Positions 54,701-60,260 of a stretch of 64,000 nucleotides of DNA are shown here, in pieces. Source of the stretch: Candidatus Onthocola gallistercoris (GTDB lineage: Bacteria; Bacillota; Clostridia; Lachnospirales; Lachnospiraceae); assembly GCA_018715345.1 (NCBI GenBank), contig DVLT01000004.1:1-64000 (forward strand), written 5' to 3'. Within the stretch, counting starts at the first letter, position 1, and every line of letters begins with the position of its first letter. The notes below the pieces were generated by a model. The model made no database searches, had not been told where the DNA came from, and was given only the letters and a program-made list of their open reading frames with translations. Position numbers and translations under genes: made by a program.

Positions 54701-55316
54701 TTACGCTTGTAACCTCACTGCCTTCATAGGACAGCGTGCCATCCGCGTTTTTCCTAAAAGATACATGTTCCGGCAAAATCAGCGTGAAACTGGCGGAATT
54801 ATACGTTCCGCCGGAAGCTGTCGGAAGCGCTGTATACTCGATGGTATAATTGAAATCACCTCCGGCAAGTATCTCGGAATCATTCACCCGCGCCGAAAAA
54901 TCAAACTGGGCAGCCCCATCCCTGGGCTCCAACGAATTGGATGCCGCCGCCGGCTCTGTGGAAGTTTCCACCGCCGTCTCAGTTGGCTCCCCATCCGTCT
55001 GATCCGCCGTTTCGGTTGTTGTCTCGGTGCTTTCCTGCGTGGTCTCTGCCGTTGTTTCACTACTGCTTTCGGAAACCGGTGTACTCTCTTCTGAATACGT
55101 ATCCGATTCCAGCGAATCAGTAGTATCTTCCACAGGATCATCAACAGATACGCCAGTGGTATCTTCAAGCGACTCTGTCTGGATCATTTCTCCACTTGAT
55201 TCTGTTTCATCAGCAAAAACATAAGTTGCCGATGAAAAAGCATTGGAAGATACAACCATGGCCACGGTTAAAATCAATGCCGTCAACCGTTTTAACTTCG
55301 TATTGATCCTCTCCAT
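42705..55316 (-). CDS. Giant 4203-aa cell-wall adhesin (SpaA and SdrD-B domains)
   Basis: One of the longest genes such a genome would carry, intact over 12.6 kb. Residues 1-36 are a signal peptide, then an 80-residue Glu/Ser/Thr linker, then an adhesin-like N-terminal domain (about 130-470). About 20 SpaA/Cna-B prealbumin-like domains follow (about 475-2740), recognised by a K-V/Y strand, GAxFxxY and ExxAPxGY-type ends; such domains usually form internal isopeptide bonds. A less clear region (about 2740-3430) is followed by five SdrD-B-like domains (WYDENNNGIQD, WLDSNNDGIQ, WFDENKNGAQD and two variants). The C-terminus has VQTGD, a membrane helix and RRRR, a sortase-type anchor. No sortase is in the window. 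It probably forms a long surface stalk for adhesion; the ligand is unknown. Confidence 0.9.
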   Translation of the reverse strand: MERINTKLKRLTALILTVAMVVSSNAFSSATYVFADETESSGEMIQTESLEDTTGVSVDDPVEDTTDSLESDTYSEESTPVSESSSETTAETTQESTETTTETADQTDGEPTETAVETSTEPAAASNSLEPRDGAAQFDFSARVNDSEILAGGDFNYTIEYTALPTASGGTYNSASFTLILPEHVSFRKNADGTLSYEGSEVTSVTAIEQSNGTTYVTINMNPSGMGIGGASSIVLNLTTDNFETPDGTEITLNPTFSATTATDRVEGSLTAEEIEAAKVTVRTQDDWTVKKSAGDVNVVTGGDGKEYYEVAYTIIAQNLWNGADSQGDHDGRLDVESFALTDIMPTGYPEGGGVSEIVSVKISVKMGQEELSEGSDGYDIVRADDGSVESIVIHKYSVSDSKQSTIEEGKPITTTYTVTVRYPREAYETPSNIPDAVMYQLTNTASLEYKLLGKDTQTKTAEATIEVGYKETTTDDFDIVVDKLLSIDGEEYSIAGSGKEAAFELYGDDGKTLANNADGTVVGVGAEKTTDDSGRVAFEGLRRGTYYLKETKVPEGFLGNGQIKIEISGDGTITAEAEDAGDTANVSVENGVVSVVNVADRVGGVRFTKYATDPEGHTAVQEGATFTLTDQSDSSKTYTAVSGSDGTVYFAAVPAGTYTLEETGVPSDEYEISSKTITVEVLANQIIELNDRLDEITLDDGTQVHGFLNVSPKGKFQIRKEDSISQATLSGAEFKVYGPYASEDAAPDTPSEGDLVADYTLTTGENGTAVSKALPAGWYILEETKAPADHAITDSSRYTVVQVKANQISDQPIVIKNEPTVDVTFSKKGAVRQNGETIVVEELADVELAIYASEDAEESIATVKTYLDGTGISTSDPIELLPGTYYYEEVTGPGGDYQELDGRHAFTVKRNSSNQWVVTVYNYSEYGRIRVKKVDASDNNVVLEGAKFEIWNADDNGQSTGSAPVGTIVTGTDGYGVSGLIPVGSYILKEVSAPAGYGVTSLWSSVIKVTQGSQSEITITNDPKKSVIVTKVDENNTGLAGAKFAIYEGTDVSGIPLQETTGSDGTCTFVGLKPGTVYTIVEIEAPSGYTEAAYTDPSDPTKIIYRTFTVTTPAGSSTTQSVSVGPVENYKQVDFSFTKYSDMDDPTGSTPLAGAEFTLYRYDTDAQDHIGMEVAKATSDTSGQVSFTNVDAKVWDGQRWTDAKYVLRETVTPDGYTTAADQIITIGNDGKVYIDGTQQELPSVLNRADQGKVAVEKYATETDDVTIDTDTPVQAVFEIHKVNGDGTISDEVVGTITTSGRANTPVTSGWLDPGQYALVETSVTGNYTMDTDPILFTVTAGQTTQLTGEHALTNVAKGQVRLHKVASFKISGSAGQTAEYDLTGSVIRLYKKSSATSTAAEDITDLDAFADEINMESSATGTTKYLDAGDYWIVEWQFPEDYKAGEGSTTITVDGKDITVLGSLTIRPGQQANDSTVDITNYTDKGKLRINKLEYGTDRLLDGAQFEVYIEDENGDVTTPTGVKVKKVYISSSTDAGGEIMESGTNGPGSALSIDIEPGTYWIREVSVDKVNQHYGPSWYPYNGEWSDPITVEKGSESIQNFYNFKMTGPGTKENKAGQPLEGAIFVAFEDTAKASDFVSYLKTLNVGDQDANGNYTNKAALEEKLKDTAFLEQYGIVDVSSPSLAADGSFEFDALKPGGTYHIVEAIPPDGYALNTGVFTRTVKNDGTGFTETLKVVDYLLGRFSVKKVTQLNGTEYTVEGVTFSVYEAVQDENGSYELNGVKYSKASETPVASGSSGADGLYTTVLLEAGFYIIEETGVPQNSPVRLPNDIDSKSAVIQIKDGDNGTTIAKTFNNPAVYGQFIFKKVDQNGDLITDATITFQLYRQTSDNTWEEVGDEITAPSSGDGIYKSGLLPAGTYKLVETSAPGYTIKYTQDNPLIFTIEGGKITGLSNSNDTPSTDATIEQPLVLTNTKQGTLTLQKVGVFEGKVIESNLQGIQFTLYTDPGCTQAVSTQTTDANGQARWTNLDAGTYYLKETGIVSGSEADGKYAVDDTVRTIVITAGQSVSLTGDDQIENATTLGTIRIKKVDANDPDKVLSGAIFGVYQTVDGKEVEVTRMTTGTDGIAESSLIPAGDYYVKEITPPSGYKISEETKSVTVESNKVTDITAEPFENELLFSIQITKVNGRDDSLTVQGAVIRLYDDRGKADADTAAGTDNHIAEATTGSDGRVTFRELTVGSTGTKTFYYKEVSVPDAYVLDDTVHEITISYAANNGNPLITASNLVNDEKGKIQILKVGDWTVGGTTDEVPLEGAEFGVYRKDDPDTLVTTLVTGEDGTAISGGLDAGTYILKETKAPDGFASNDKTYEVTVENNKTDTTWYDTPIENVANEGRFVLKKYDGSDSAAADDLTGLTGAVFELYHKNEEGNWVYYNEDTPSFTVTDPAGYTSGYLEPGDYKLVEIQAPTHVVTSGGHEYNISFELDDTPIYFSIQAGVTGALINGTVGDIVVHNSPLGSIQLTKQGRDTANNTEPLEGAQFMLYTDENCENAVEDPLRTTDAKGVCSWNGLKPGTYYIKEVESQDVLDAGYAISDEIIPVTISDGMLVKDFEEDITAFTKYATMYDEANAGRLRIKKTNEDGTAALAGAVFDIYAHTPDGTGWETKPIDTVTVDSANGTLSDLLPAEANGTEYKVVEIKAPDDYTLDASLATLEQVVKVYPIHTPVTVEAGDQDNVITFANIAVDDITGLLNTIHKGVKEIGAADDETDVYKDSVTASDSLLEGDYQVQFKVDGYADGQNEVGASSFSITDNNIQMYYQTSDGNTGSVDQTDENGGNTGTSRDYTITGLHVLPAKNGDTAQKVGAVVYTQNTLAEKAAETWHEYQRIEDVTSGTDITFGNSVVGVKVEYINVGAKFTCDGLLLDVNFLDRSSWSGETDHEVRRITNTAHLDWTESRLDENGQSTGNTISVDSNPVEMLLPTYTAELPQVSIVNEILNNDGNFHSGDTIQYQITVTNHDVADQEADFASPVVSFRMPAMTTVDASMFTGGFEVYKVTADNPAGVIVDSHDYTITTETTSAPLDSTGEDKYEESQTLTTTQYVFNFTDNVVLQEGEQLVIRFNGIISYGSKSGNGVDTLVCPAYLGSTAKVPVSAENPLGTSFISYNNRQPFTDNTITDNAVRDNLEYLNSTNKAPVTDSTVLRMVKYIGVENENGDVEYLNLGERASVNPGENIYYKLTLYNNSAETIASARVVDILPFNGDTYVATNGGAYTDRGTTIPSGEGFEDVTLLTVSTQEDNAQIYSTAYDFSSRSTAENDIGGVLGMMYHRDDSFNNGNWSSGYSGDSSAVGVQIDFGNDGLKPGETYDIYISMRTPGYTADQIEDYYNKIIANSAMASVTRITNNDQPDTTDTIGEVDRVEPNKVEATLNLPTGSIGDFTWYDENNNGIQDNGEQPAEGVTVELYRTTYYIVGGRTLSTEERVGTMTTNQDGWYQFDDLACNYLKAGAAEGSTDPSDYVGEEYYTYRVQFTIPDGFSATDKEAGTDRAVDSNINPDGSTDPIMLTVYEENGTLYGSSDMTIDAGFVSPYALGNYVWLDSNNDGIQGADEKGVEGVSVFLYRLEGPDDTIDENDRYYARTTTDGNGYYEFTSLLEGYYVVEFDISEIRKDDGYTYQYDFTQCITDDGSRVGTDSDARYNVDADGRIRRTEVIHLSKDALSADGIYDQNDPRDPRWDAGLVVYSAIGGFVFEDMDYDDVQSLYIPLPGTTVELYEVRMDGTTMETPVAQTVVGNDGTYYFDHLVFAGNSQTYKVHFVFPEGYTGVDSNVGTDDTLDSDVIFAEGSDRSEGYTETITLYKDTVDTTWDAGARKYAAIGDYVWFDENKNGAQDPEETGISGIRVILQKRDNASAGWEYYAETTTDESGFYIFEDLESSDYIDTEYRVVFSMDPQTQITTCQADGVGDDQNSDAIATYQQGIVPAVSGNDVDGGFVTRTIKPAYGTTDLTWDAGIIVELSAVGDFVWYDNDYNGIQNEGEQPAAGIPVILERNINGDPDDETGWAIVDEMLTDENGLYLFENLIPGHYRVRFQVPDGYTATRYDQTEDTAADSDAVIQAVERWFYSRSFYLEAGVTDLTWDAGLYRPRHRIETEIIHRVDRPTITRTVRRVRTVQTGDHTHLPLAFAVMFTSAGVIAWITYRRRRAGKQS

Positions 55317-55382
55317 ATTCCCTTCCTCCTACTTTTTTCAGATTCAAATCAGTCTTTATGATAAAGCCAATTTTACTTGTAC

Positions 55383-55415
55383 ACTATAACATATCCCTGT
55401 CACACAAACGTCACA
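55383..55415 (-). promoter_or_regulatory. Promoter and SARP-type direct repeat of the giant gene
   Basis: On the minus strand TGTGA (55411-55415), six bases, TGTGA (55400-55404), eleven bases, then TATAGT (55383-55388), with TG one base before the -10 hexamer. Spacing is identical to that before the 697-aa gene. It lies between the giant gene and the divergent SARP regulator gene. Confidence 0.68.
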
Positions 55416-55460
55416 AATGCAAAAAAATCAACTTGCCCTTTCCCTTTCTTTTTTGTATGG

Positions 55461-55466
55461 TATAAT
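55461..55466 (+). promoter_or_regulatory. Extended -10 promoter of the SARP/pilus cluster
   Basis: TGG followed by TATAAT (55461-55466) is an extended -10; TTTCCC 16 bases upstream is at best a weak -35. Transcription from here gives a leader of about 205 bases containing GC-rich repeats. The 363-base gap between the giant gene and the regulator holds this, the repeat site and those repeats. Confidence 0.5.
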
Positions 55467-55574
55467 ATCCATAAAGCACCGAGCCGTGCGCCAATACTAC
55501 CCAGACATTCCGGACGCTTGCGTCCAGGTCAGGCTGGGTTGTATGGGCATATGGCGAATGCCATGAACGGGGGC

Positions 55575-55649
55575 GAGCCGTGCGAGGCACCGTTCCCGCG
55601 GCGGTACGAGCCGTGCGAGGCACCGTTCCAACGGCGGGGCGAGCCGTGC
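55575..55649 (+). repeat. GC-rich 33-bp tandem repeat in the regulator leader
   Basis: GAGCCGTGC recurs at 55575, 55608 and 55641, exactly 33 bases apart, with near-identical units between; a further copy is at 55481. The block is much more GC-rich than the regulator gene. It is in frame with that gene (EPCEAPFxRRG units), but no ribosome site supports translation. Confidence 0.75.
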
Positions 55650-55679
55650 AAACATCTATTTTGGAGGAGGGGATTTACA

Positions 55680-56867
55680 TTGCAGTCTTCAAAATTATCC
55701 ATTCGTCTTTTTGGCGAATTTTCCATTAAAAGTCCATATTATGAGTTCCGTACAGCGGCTTCCAACAGTTCCCAACTTACACTTCTTATTTCTTATCTTG
55801 TTGTCAATCAGGGAATTGAAATATCCAAAGACAAACTGGCTGAAATACTCTGGCCGGACGAGAATATAAAAAACTATACCGGCTCCTTGCGAAATCTCGT
55901 TTATCGGGCACGTAAGGAACTGAAAAAACTGTTTCCCGATGAGGACCGGGAATATATCTTATTCACCCACAACAGTTATCTGTGGAATCCGAATATTTCC
56001 TGTCATGTGGATGTACTGGAATTTGAAAGGCTGAATCGGGAAGCCAAGTCGGAACCTAACGATGAAAGCAGATATAAGCTCCTATCGGATATGCATGCGC
56101 TGTATCAGGGGGAATTTCTCCCCGCATTCACTTCCATAGAATGGGTGTTGTATGAGAATATTTACTATCGCAACTTGTATATTGACTGTACCCTAAATAT
56201 GTGTTCCTTCCTATATAAAAGGAAACGTTACGATGACATCATCGCATTGTGCGATCAGTCCTGTCTGATGTATCAGGAGGAGGAACGCTTCCACCGTTAC
56301 AAGCTGATGGCTTATCTTGGTCTGGATCTGCCCTCTGCGGCATTGGATTATTATCGATCGACTGTAAATTTCTTTTCCCAGAAATTTGGTATAGATATCA
56401 ATCCCACACTGAATGATATCTATCAGGAAATTCTGTCCAGACTCCCCAGTATGCGTCTGGACATAAACAGTTTGGAAGAGGACTTAAAAGAAGAGCAGGA
56501 TTCCAATCACACATTTTATTGCAATTTTGATATATTCAGAAATTTTTACCAGTTAAATCGCCGGTCTGTCCGAAGATCCCACAGCAAACATTATCTGCTT
56601 TTACTCACTTTGGACTCTCTGGACGGTTATCCCATGGATGTGGAAACAACGAAAGAAGAAATGCAGATCTTATATCAGCTGCTTTCGACACAGCTTCGTA
56701 AAAATGACATTTTTACCCGTTCCAGTCATTCCCAGTACTCTGTCATTCTGACCGTTCCCAATGAATACGGCAGTGAAGTGGCTGAACGGCGGATCCTGCA
56801 GAAATACGACCAGGTGAAGCAACACGACAATATGGGGCTGACCGTGGAAAGGAAACTGATCGAATAG
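55680..56867 (+). CDS. SARP-family transcriptional regulator (wHTH-BTAD) with degenerate GGDEF-like domain
   Basis: Translation most likely starts at TTG 55680 with GAGGGG seven bases upstream; the frame is open further upstream through GC-rich repeats, but without a ribosome site. The 395-aa protein has an OmpR-like winged helix (about 1-105; KLAEILWPDENIKNYTGSLRNLVYRARKEL spans the recognition region, residues about 53-82). A BTAD helical-repeat domain follows (about 110-255; LSDMHALYQGEFLPAF, YDDIIALCDQSC). This is the SARP architecture. The C-terminal 130 residues resemble a GGDEF fold with the signature replaced by SSHSQYSV, so it is probably a ligand or contact domain, not a cyclase. 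SARPs bind 11-bp-spaced direct repeats near -10. It is the first gene of the pilus-like cluster. Confidence 0.82.
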   Translation: MQSSKLSIRLFGEFSIKSPYYEFRTAASNSSQLTLLISYLVVNQGIEISKDKLAEILWPDENIKNYTGSLRNLVYRARKELKKLFPDEDREYILFTHNSYLWNPNISCHVDVLEFERLNREAKSEPNDESRYKLLSDMHALYQGEFLPAFTSIEWVLYENIYYRNLYIDCTLNMCSFLYKRKRYDDIIALCDQSCLMYQEEERFHRYKLMAYLGLDLPSAALDYYRSTVNFFSQKFGIDINPTLNDIYQEILSRLPSMRLDINSLEEDLKEEQDSNHTFYCNFDIFRNFYQLNRRSVRRSHSKHYLLLLTLDSLDGYPMDVETTKEEMQILYQLLSTQLRKNDIFTRSSHSQYSVILTVPNEYGSEVAERRILQKYDQVKQHDNMGLTVERKLIE

Positions 56868-56891
56868 TCTTTATCAAAGGAGGACTTGTCT

Positions 56892-57836
56892 ATGAACCGA
56901 TGGCTTATCATCCGCGCGCTCTGTCTGACATTACTGATAAGCCTTTTTCCTTCCGGCTGTTCTTCCGGCGGCGCTCCTGATATCCCCAATACACAAAGTA
57001 CCGCTTCTTCTCCGGAAAGTGTGCGTGACAATACGCCTCAAGTGCTTGTACCTGAGGCATCCGGGGATATCGTCTATGGATCAGGCACTGTCTCCATCGA
57101 TGCTTCCAATACAGCTGAGGGCTATGTTATGGTCCGGTATACGGGCACAAATCCAAAAGTCAAATTACTTATCGCCACTCCGGCGGATGTGACCTATACC
57201 TATCTGCTGCGTGGAGGAGATTATGAAACATTTCCTCTGACCGGCGGAGACGGAACGTACCAACTGACAATATATGAAAATATAACCGGCGACAGTTACG
57301 CTGCTGCTTTTTCCCAATCTGTCGATGTGGAAGGCTCAGATCCTTTCAAGCCTTATCTGTATCCCAACCAATACATCACATTTACAGCAGATAGTAAGGC
57401 AGTGGCTCTGGCTGCAGATCTGGCTGAAAATGCTTCCGGAGATTTGGATGTGGTGGCCTCTGTTTATGATTACGTCATCAAAAACATCTCTTATGATACG
57501 GATCTGGCTGAAAATGTATCTTATGGTTATCTGCCGGACGTGGATGTCACACTGGACTCCGGAAAGGGGATATGTTTTGACTACGCGGCATTGATGACAG
57601 CCATGCTCCGTTCGCAACGGATCCCCACACGTCTGGAAGTCGGCTATTCGGATGATCTGTATCACGCCTGGATCAGTACTTATGTGAAAGAAATCGGATG
57701 GGTGGATAATGTTATTGAATTTGACGGCAAATCCTGGTCCTTGATGGATCCCACCCTTGCGGCCAACAACTCTGCTGAAAGCGTCCGAGAATATGTTGGC
57801 AGCGGCAGTCACTATACTGTAAAGTATACATACTGA
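56892..57836 (+). CDS. Transglutaminase-like lipoprotein
   Basis: A 314-aa exported protein. The start ATG 56892 has AAAGGAGG eight bases upstream. Residues 1-22 form a lipoprotein signal with SLFPSGC as lipobox. The C-terminal half is a transglutaminase/protease-like fold with the catalytic triad readable as Cys228 (GICFDYAAL), His258 (YHAWIS) and Asp286 (LMDPTL). Such proteins in Firmicutes may crosslink or cleave surface proteins. It lies 24 bases after the SARP gene and before pilC, so surface-protein processing is plausible; its substrate is unknown. Confidence 0.8.
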   Translation: MNRWLIIRALCLTLLISLFPSGCSSGGAPDIPNTQSTASSPESVRDNTPQVLVPEASGDIVYGSGTVSIDASNTAEGYVMVRYTGTNPKVKLLIATPADVTYTYLLRGGDYETFPLTGGDGTYQLTIYENITGDSYAAAFSQSVDVEGSDPFKPYLYPNQYITFTADSKAVALAADLAENASGDLDVVASVYDYVIKNISYDTDLAENVSYGYLPDVDVTLDSGKGICFDYAALMTAMLRSQRIPTRLEVGYSDDLYHAWISTYVKEIGWVDNVIEFDGKSWSLMDPTLAANNSAESVREYVGSGSHYTVKYTY

Positions 57837-57881
57837 TCCTCGTTATCCATTTGACATATTGTTACACGAAAGGAGTTTATC

Positions 57882-58934
57882 ATGAAAGAAAATGCGGCGG
57901 CACGTCCGCTTTCCAATACAGAGCTTTCTTCCTTCTGCAGACAGATGTCCATGATCCTTTCAGCCGGCATCTCTCCATTGGAAGGGCTTTCCCTTATGGA
58001 AGAAGAATCTGCCTCCCCGGAGGAAAAACAACTGCTGAAAGCCATGGAGGAGGAATATCTGCAATCTGCCAGTTTATACCGATCGTTCCAGACAGTGGGG
58101 ATCTTCCCCGATTATATGCTCCACATGATCCACATCGGAGAACAATCCGGACGTCTGGATGAGGTGATGGTTTCCCTCGCCTCCCATTATGACCGGGAAG
58201 CCGGTATTGCGGCTTCTTTGAAAAATGCGGTCATTTACCCTTTTGTCATGATCCTGATGATGATCGCTGTTATTTTCATACTGATCATCAAAGTGCTTCC
58301 CATCTTCCAACAGGTATTTGAACAACTTGGACAGGAGATGAGCGGATTTTCCAGGAGCGTGGTTGATTTCGGCATTGCCCTAAACCGCTATTCCACAGTA
58401 TGTATCGCTGTCTTTGCCGTCATTGCCGTACTTTTTGTGCTGACCATCTATACAAAACAAGGGCGAAAGATCGCAGGAGACCTGGCTGCCAAGCTGGGAA
58501 TGTTCCGAAATTTCCGTTACAAAACTGCAGCTTGCCGTTTTGCCAGCGCCATGGCGCTGACCTTAAGCAGTGGGCTGGATGTGGATCAAAGTTTTGATCT
58601 GGCCGCAGCGCTGATCGATGACCATGATTTTCAGGAAAAGATACGGGTGTGCCGTGAAAAGATCCATGAGGGAAATGCGTTTCCTAAAGCCCTGTCCCAA
58701 TCCGGTATATTCACTGGTATTTATGCCCGTATGCTGACTATTGGCTTTCACACCGGTTCCACCGAAAAAATGCTGACGGATATATCCCATCGCTATGAAG
58801 ATGAGGTGGACGCCGCCATCAGCCGGAATATTTCTATCCTGGAGCCCACCCTTGTGGCCATTTTGTCGATCATCGTGGGAATACTCCTGCTTTCTGTCAT
58901 GTTGCCTCTGATCGGCATCTTGTCAGGTTTTTAA
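57882..58934 (+). CDS. pilC: Type II secretion/type IV pilus inner-membrane protein (PilC/GspF)
   Basis: A 350-aa T2SSF-domain protein, the membrane platform of type IV pilus and type II secretion systems. Two T2SSF repeats are visible (about 15-140 and 215-340). Each has the FCRQMSMILSAGISPLEGL / FASAMALTLSSGLDVDQSF type helix, followed by membrane segments (about 113-140, 165-188 and 318-345). AAAGGAG precedes the ATG. It follows the lipoprotein by 45 bases. A PilT-type ATPase is the last gene of the cluster, and no PilB- or PilD-like gene is present here. Confidence 0.85.
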   Translation: MKENAAARPLSNTELSSFCRQMSMILSAGISPLEGLSLMEEESASPEEKQLLKAMEEEYLQSASLYRSFQTVGIFPDYMLHMIHIGEQSGRLDEVMVSLASHYDREAGIAASLKNAVIYPFVMILMMIAVIFILIIKVLPIFQQVFEQLGQEMSGFSRSVVDFGIALNRYSTVCIAVFAVIAVLFVLTIYTKQGRKIAGDLAAKLGMFRNFRYKTAACRFASAMALTLSSGLDVDQSFDLAAALIDDHDFQEKIRVCREKIHEGNAFPKALSQSGIFTGIYARMLTIGFHTGSTEKMLTDISHRYEDEVDAAISRNISILEPTLVAILSIIVGILLLSVMLPLIGILSGF

Positions 58935-58950
58935 AAAGGGGGGATTCTCA

Positions 58951-59286
58951 TTGCATCGATTTATTCCCGGCAAAAGATCCCGGCTGCCAGGACATCTCTC
59001 CAGGCTAGTCATTTTTTGCGCGATACTCATAGCTGTCATTTATTTCAGCACATCTGCGCTTTCCAGACGCACAGATGAAGAACAGATCCAAACACTCCAG
59101 ACCCAGTTATGGCAAAGCATTGTCCACTGCTACTGCGTGGAGGGCTTTTATCCGGAAAGTTTAGACTATCTAAAGGAAAATTATGACATTACCTACGATG
59201 AGGACCGTTTTTTTGTGGATTATCAGCCCATGGGATCCAATATGGTCCCTGACGTGACCATCATTTTCCGCGATGGGGATTCTTAG
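58951..59286 (+). CDS. Small single-pass pilin-like protein
   Basis: A 111-aa protein with TTG start at 58951 (GGGGGG seven bases upstream). A basic N-terminus (about 1-20) precedes one membrane helix (about 21-35), then a soluble domain with a conserved-looking CYCVEGFYPESLDYLKENYDI segment and an ending VPDVTIIF. It resembles small pilin-like proteins in Lachnospiraceae pilus loci. There is no canonical G-F-x-x-x-E prepilin site. The two nearby cysteines might be disulfide-linked. It lies 16 bases after pilC. Confidence 0.7.
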   Translation: MHRFIPGKRSRLPGHLSRLVIFCAILIAVIYFSTSALSRRTDEEQIQTLQTQLWQSIVHCYCVEGFYPESLDYLKENYDITYDEDRFFVDYQPMGSNMVPDVTIIFRDGDS

Positions 59287-59311
59287 ATCGGGCCTTTAAA
59301 AGGAGGAATAC

Positions 59312-59815
59312 ATGAAATTCAGAACATCAAGAGAGCATCTGTGTGAATTGCTTTTTATCTTTGCTCTCTTTTTTGTCTTTGCTGTCTGTGCCGTCACTGT
59401 GCTTCTGGTATCCGCAAGCAGTTATGAAAGTACGGTCCGGCGTACGGGTGAAAACTATGATATACGTACCACGTTGACTTATCTGTCCCAAAAAATCCGG
59501 CAAAATGACGAATATGGCGCCATCCATGCGGGTACATTTGAGGATTATCCTGCGTTGATCCTGCATCAAAAAACAGAAAACAGCAGTTATACCACCTATA
59601 TTTATCTCATGGACGGGCAATTGAAGGAGCTGGTGGCGCTGGATGGCAGCAATGCAGCTCCCGAAAGCGGTCAGACGATCCTTGAAAACACTTCCGTATC
59701 CATTGAGGAAACAGACAGTGGACTGATCCGCTTCACTCTCACTGACAGCAACGGCATATCTTATGAGTTGACTGTTTCTCCAAAAAGTTCAGAAGGGAGT
59801 GATCCGGATGTCTGA
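59312..59815 (+). CDS. DUF4860-like minor-pilin-type protein
   Basis: A 167-aa protein with one N-terminal membrane helix (about 13-35) and an external beta-rich domain. TLTYLSQKIRQND after the helix is a typical minor-pilin-like segment, and the whole resembles the DUF4860 family as I remember it. No prepilin cleavage glycine is evident. AAAGGAGG lies seven bases upstream of the ATG. It overlaps the next gene by eight bases and so is co-translated with it. Function beyond a probable pilus or secretion role is unknown. Confidence 0.7.
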   Translation: MKFRTSREHLCELLFIFALFFVFAVCAVTVLLVSASSYESTVRRTGENYDIRTTLTYLSQKIRQNDEYGAIHAGTFEDYPALILHQKTENSSYTTYIYLMDGQLKELVALDGSNAAPESGQTILENTSVSIEETDSGLIRFTLTDSNGISYELTVSPKSSEGSDPDV

Positions 59816-60260
59816 AAAAAACCGGCCTCACAGAAATCTTTTTCTGGCCGAACTGATGATCGCCATTTTGTTTTTTGCCCTCTGCAGCGTCATCTGTCTC
59901 CAGCTTTTCAGTCATTCACGCATGGATAGTCGGCAAATGCAGCTGGAAAACGCAGCGGCCAGCCGTGCAGAAAGCGCTGCCGGCATCTTTCAAAGCCAAG
60001 GGATCCAGGGTCTTGCAGATGCCCTTGATCATTCCTCGGACACGGATCCGGAGCAAATGGTCGTGTACTATGACAGTCTGTGGAACACGACCGGGGCTGA
60101 TACAGGAATATATGCCATGTCCATCACTTTGAGTACAGAAGATCATATGGAATCGGCCCATATTTCCGTCTATGATATGGCTGAGCATACATCTTTATAC
60201 GAATTAAACGCGGCACATCATATACCCTATACATTGGGGGACAGGGAGGTGTACGAATGA
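59808..60260 (+). CDS. Pseudopilin-like protein
   Basis: A 150-aa protein. ATG 59808 is preferred because GGGAG lies eight bases upstream; a GTG at 59799 sits too close to the site. The N-terminus, NLFLAELMIAILFFALCS, is close to type IV prepilins: a hydrophobic helix with Glu at the fifth position, but Asn where the Gly before the cleavage point is expected. The remainder is a small soluble domain. It overlaps the previous gene by eight bases and the next by four. It is the best major or minor pilin candidate of the cluster. Confidence 0.72.
   Translation: MSEKNRPHRNLFLAELMIAILFFALCSVICLQLFSHSRMDSRQMQLENAAASRAESAAGIFQSQGIQGLADALDHSSDTDPEQMVVYYDSLWNTTGADTGIYAMSITLSTEDHMESAHISVYDMAEHTSLYELNAAHHIPYTLGDREVYE

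Noticed and set aside
55575-55649. The 33-bp repeats as a possible CRISPR array
   Set aside because: The units are contiguous without unique spacers and too few in number; no cas genes are near.
55377-55679. A longer N-terminus for the SARP regulator (101 extra codons)
   Set aside because: The extension would begin inside the divergent promoter region, crosses GC-rich repeats and lacks a ribosome site, while TTG 55680 has a strong one at the right distance and the winged helix starts immediately after.
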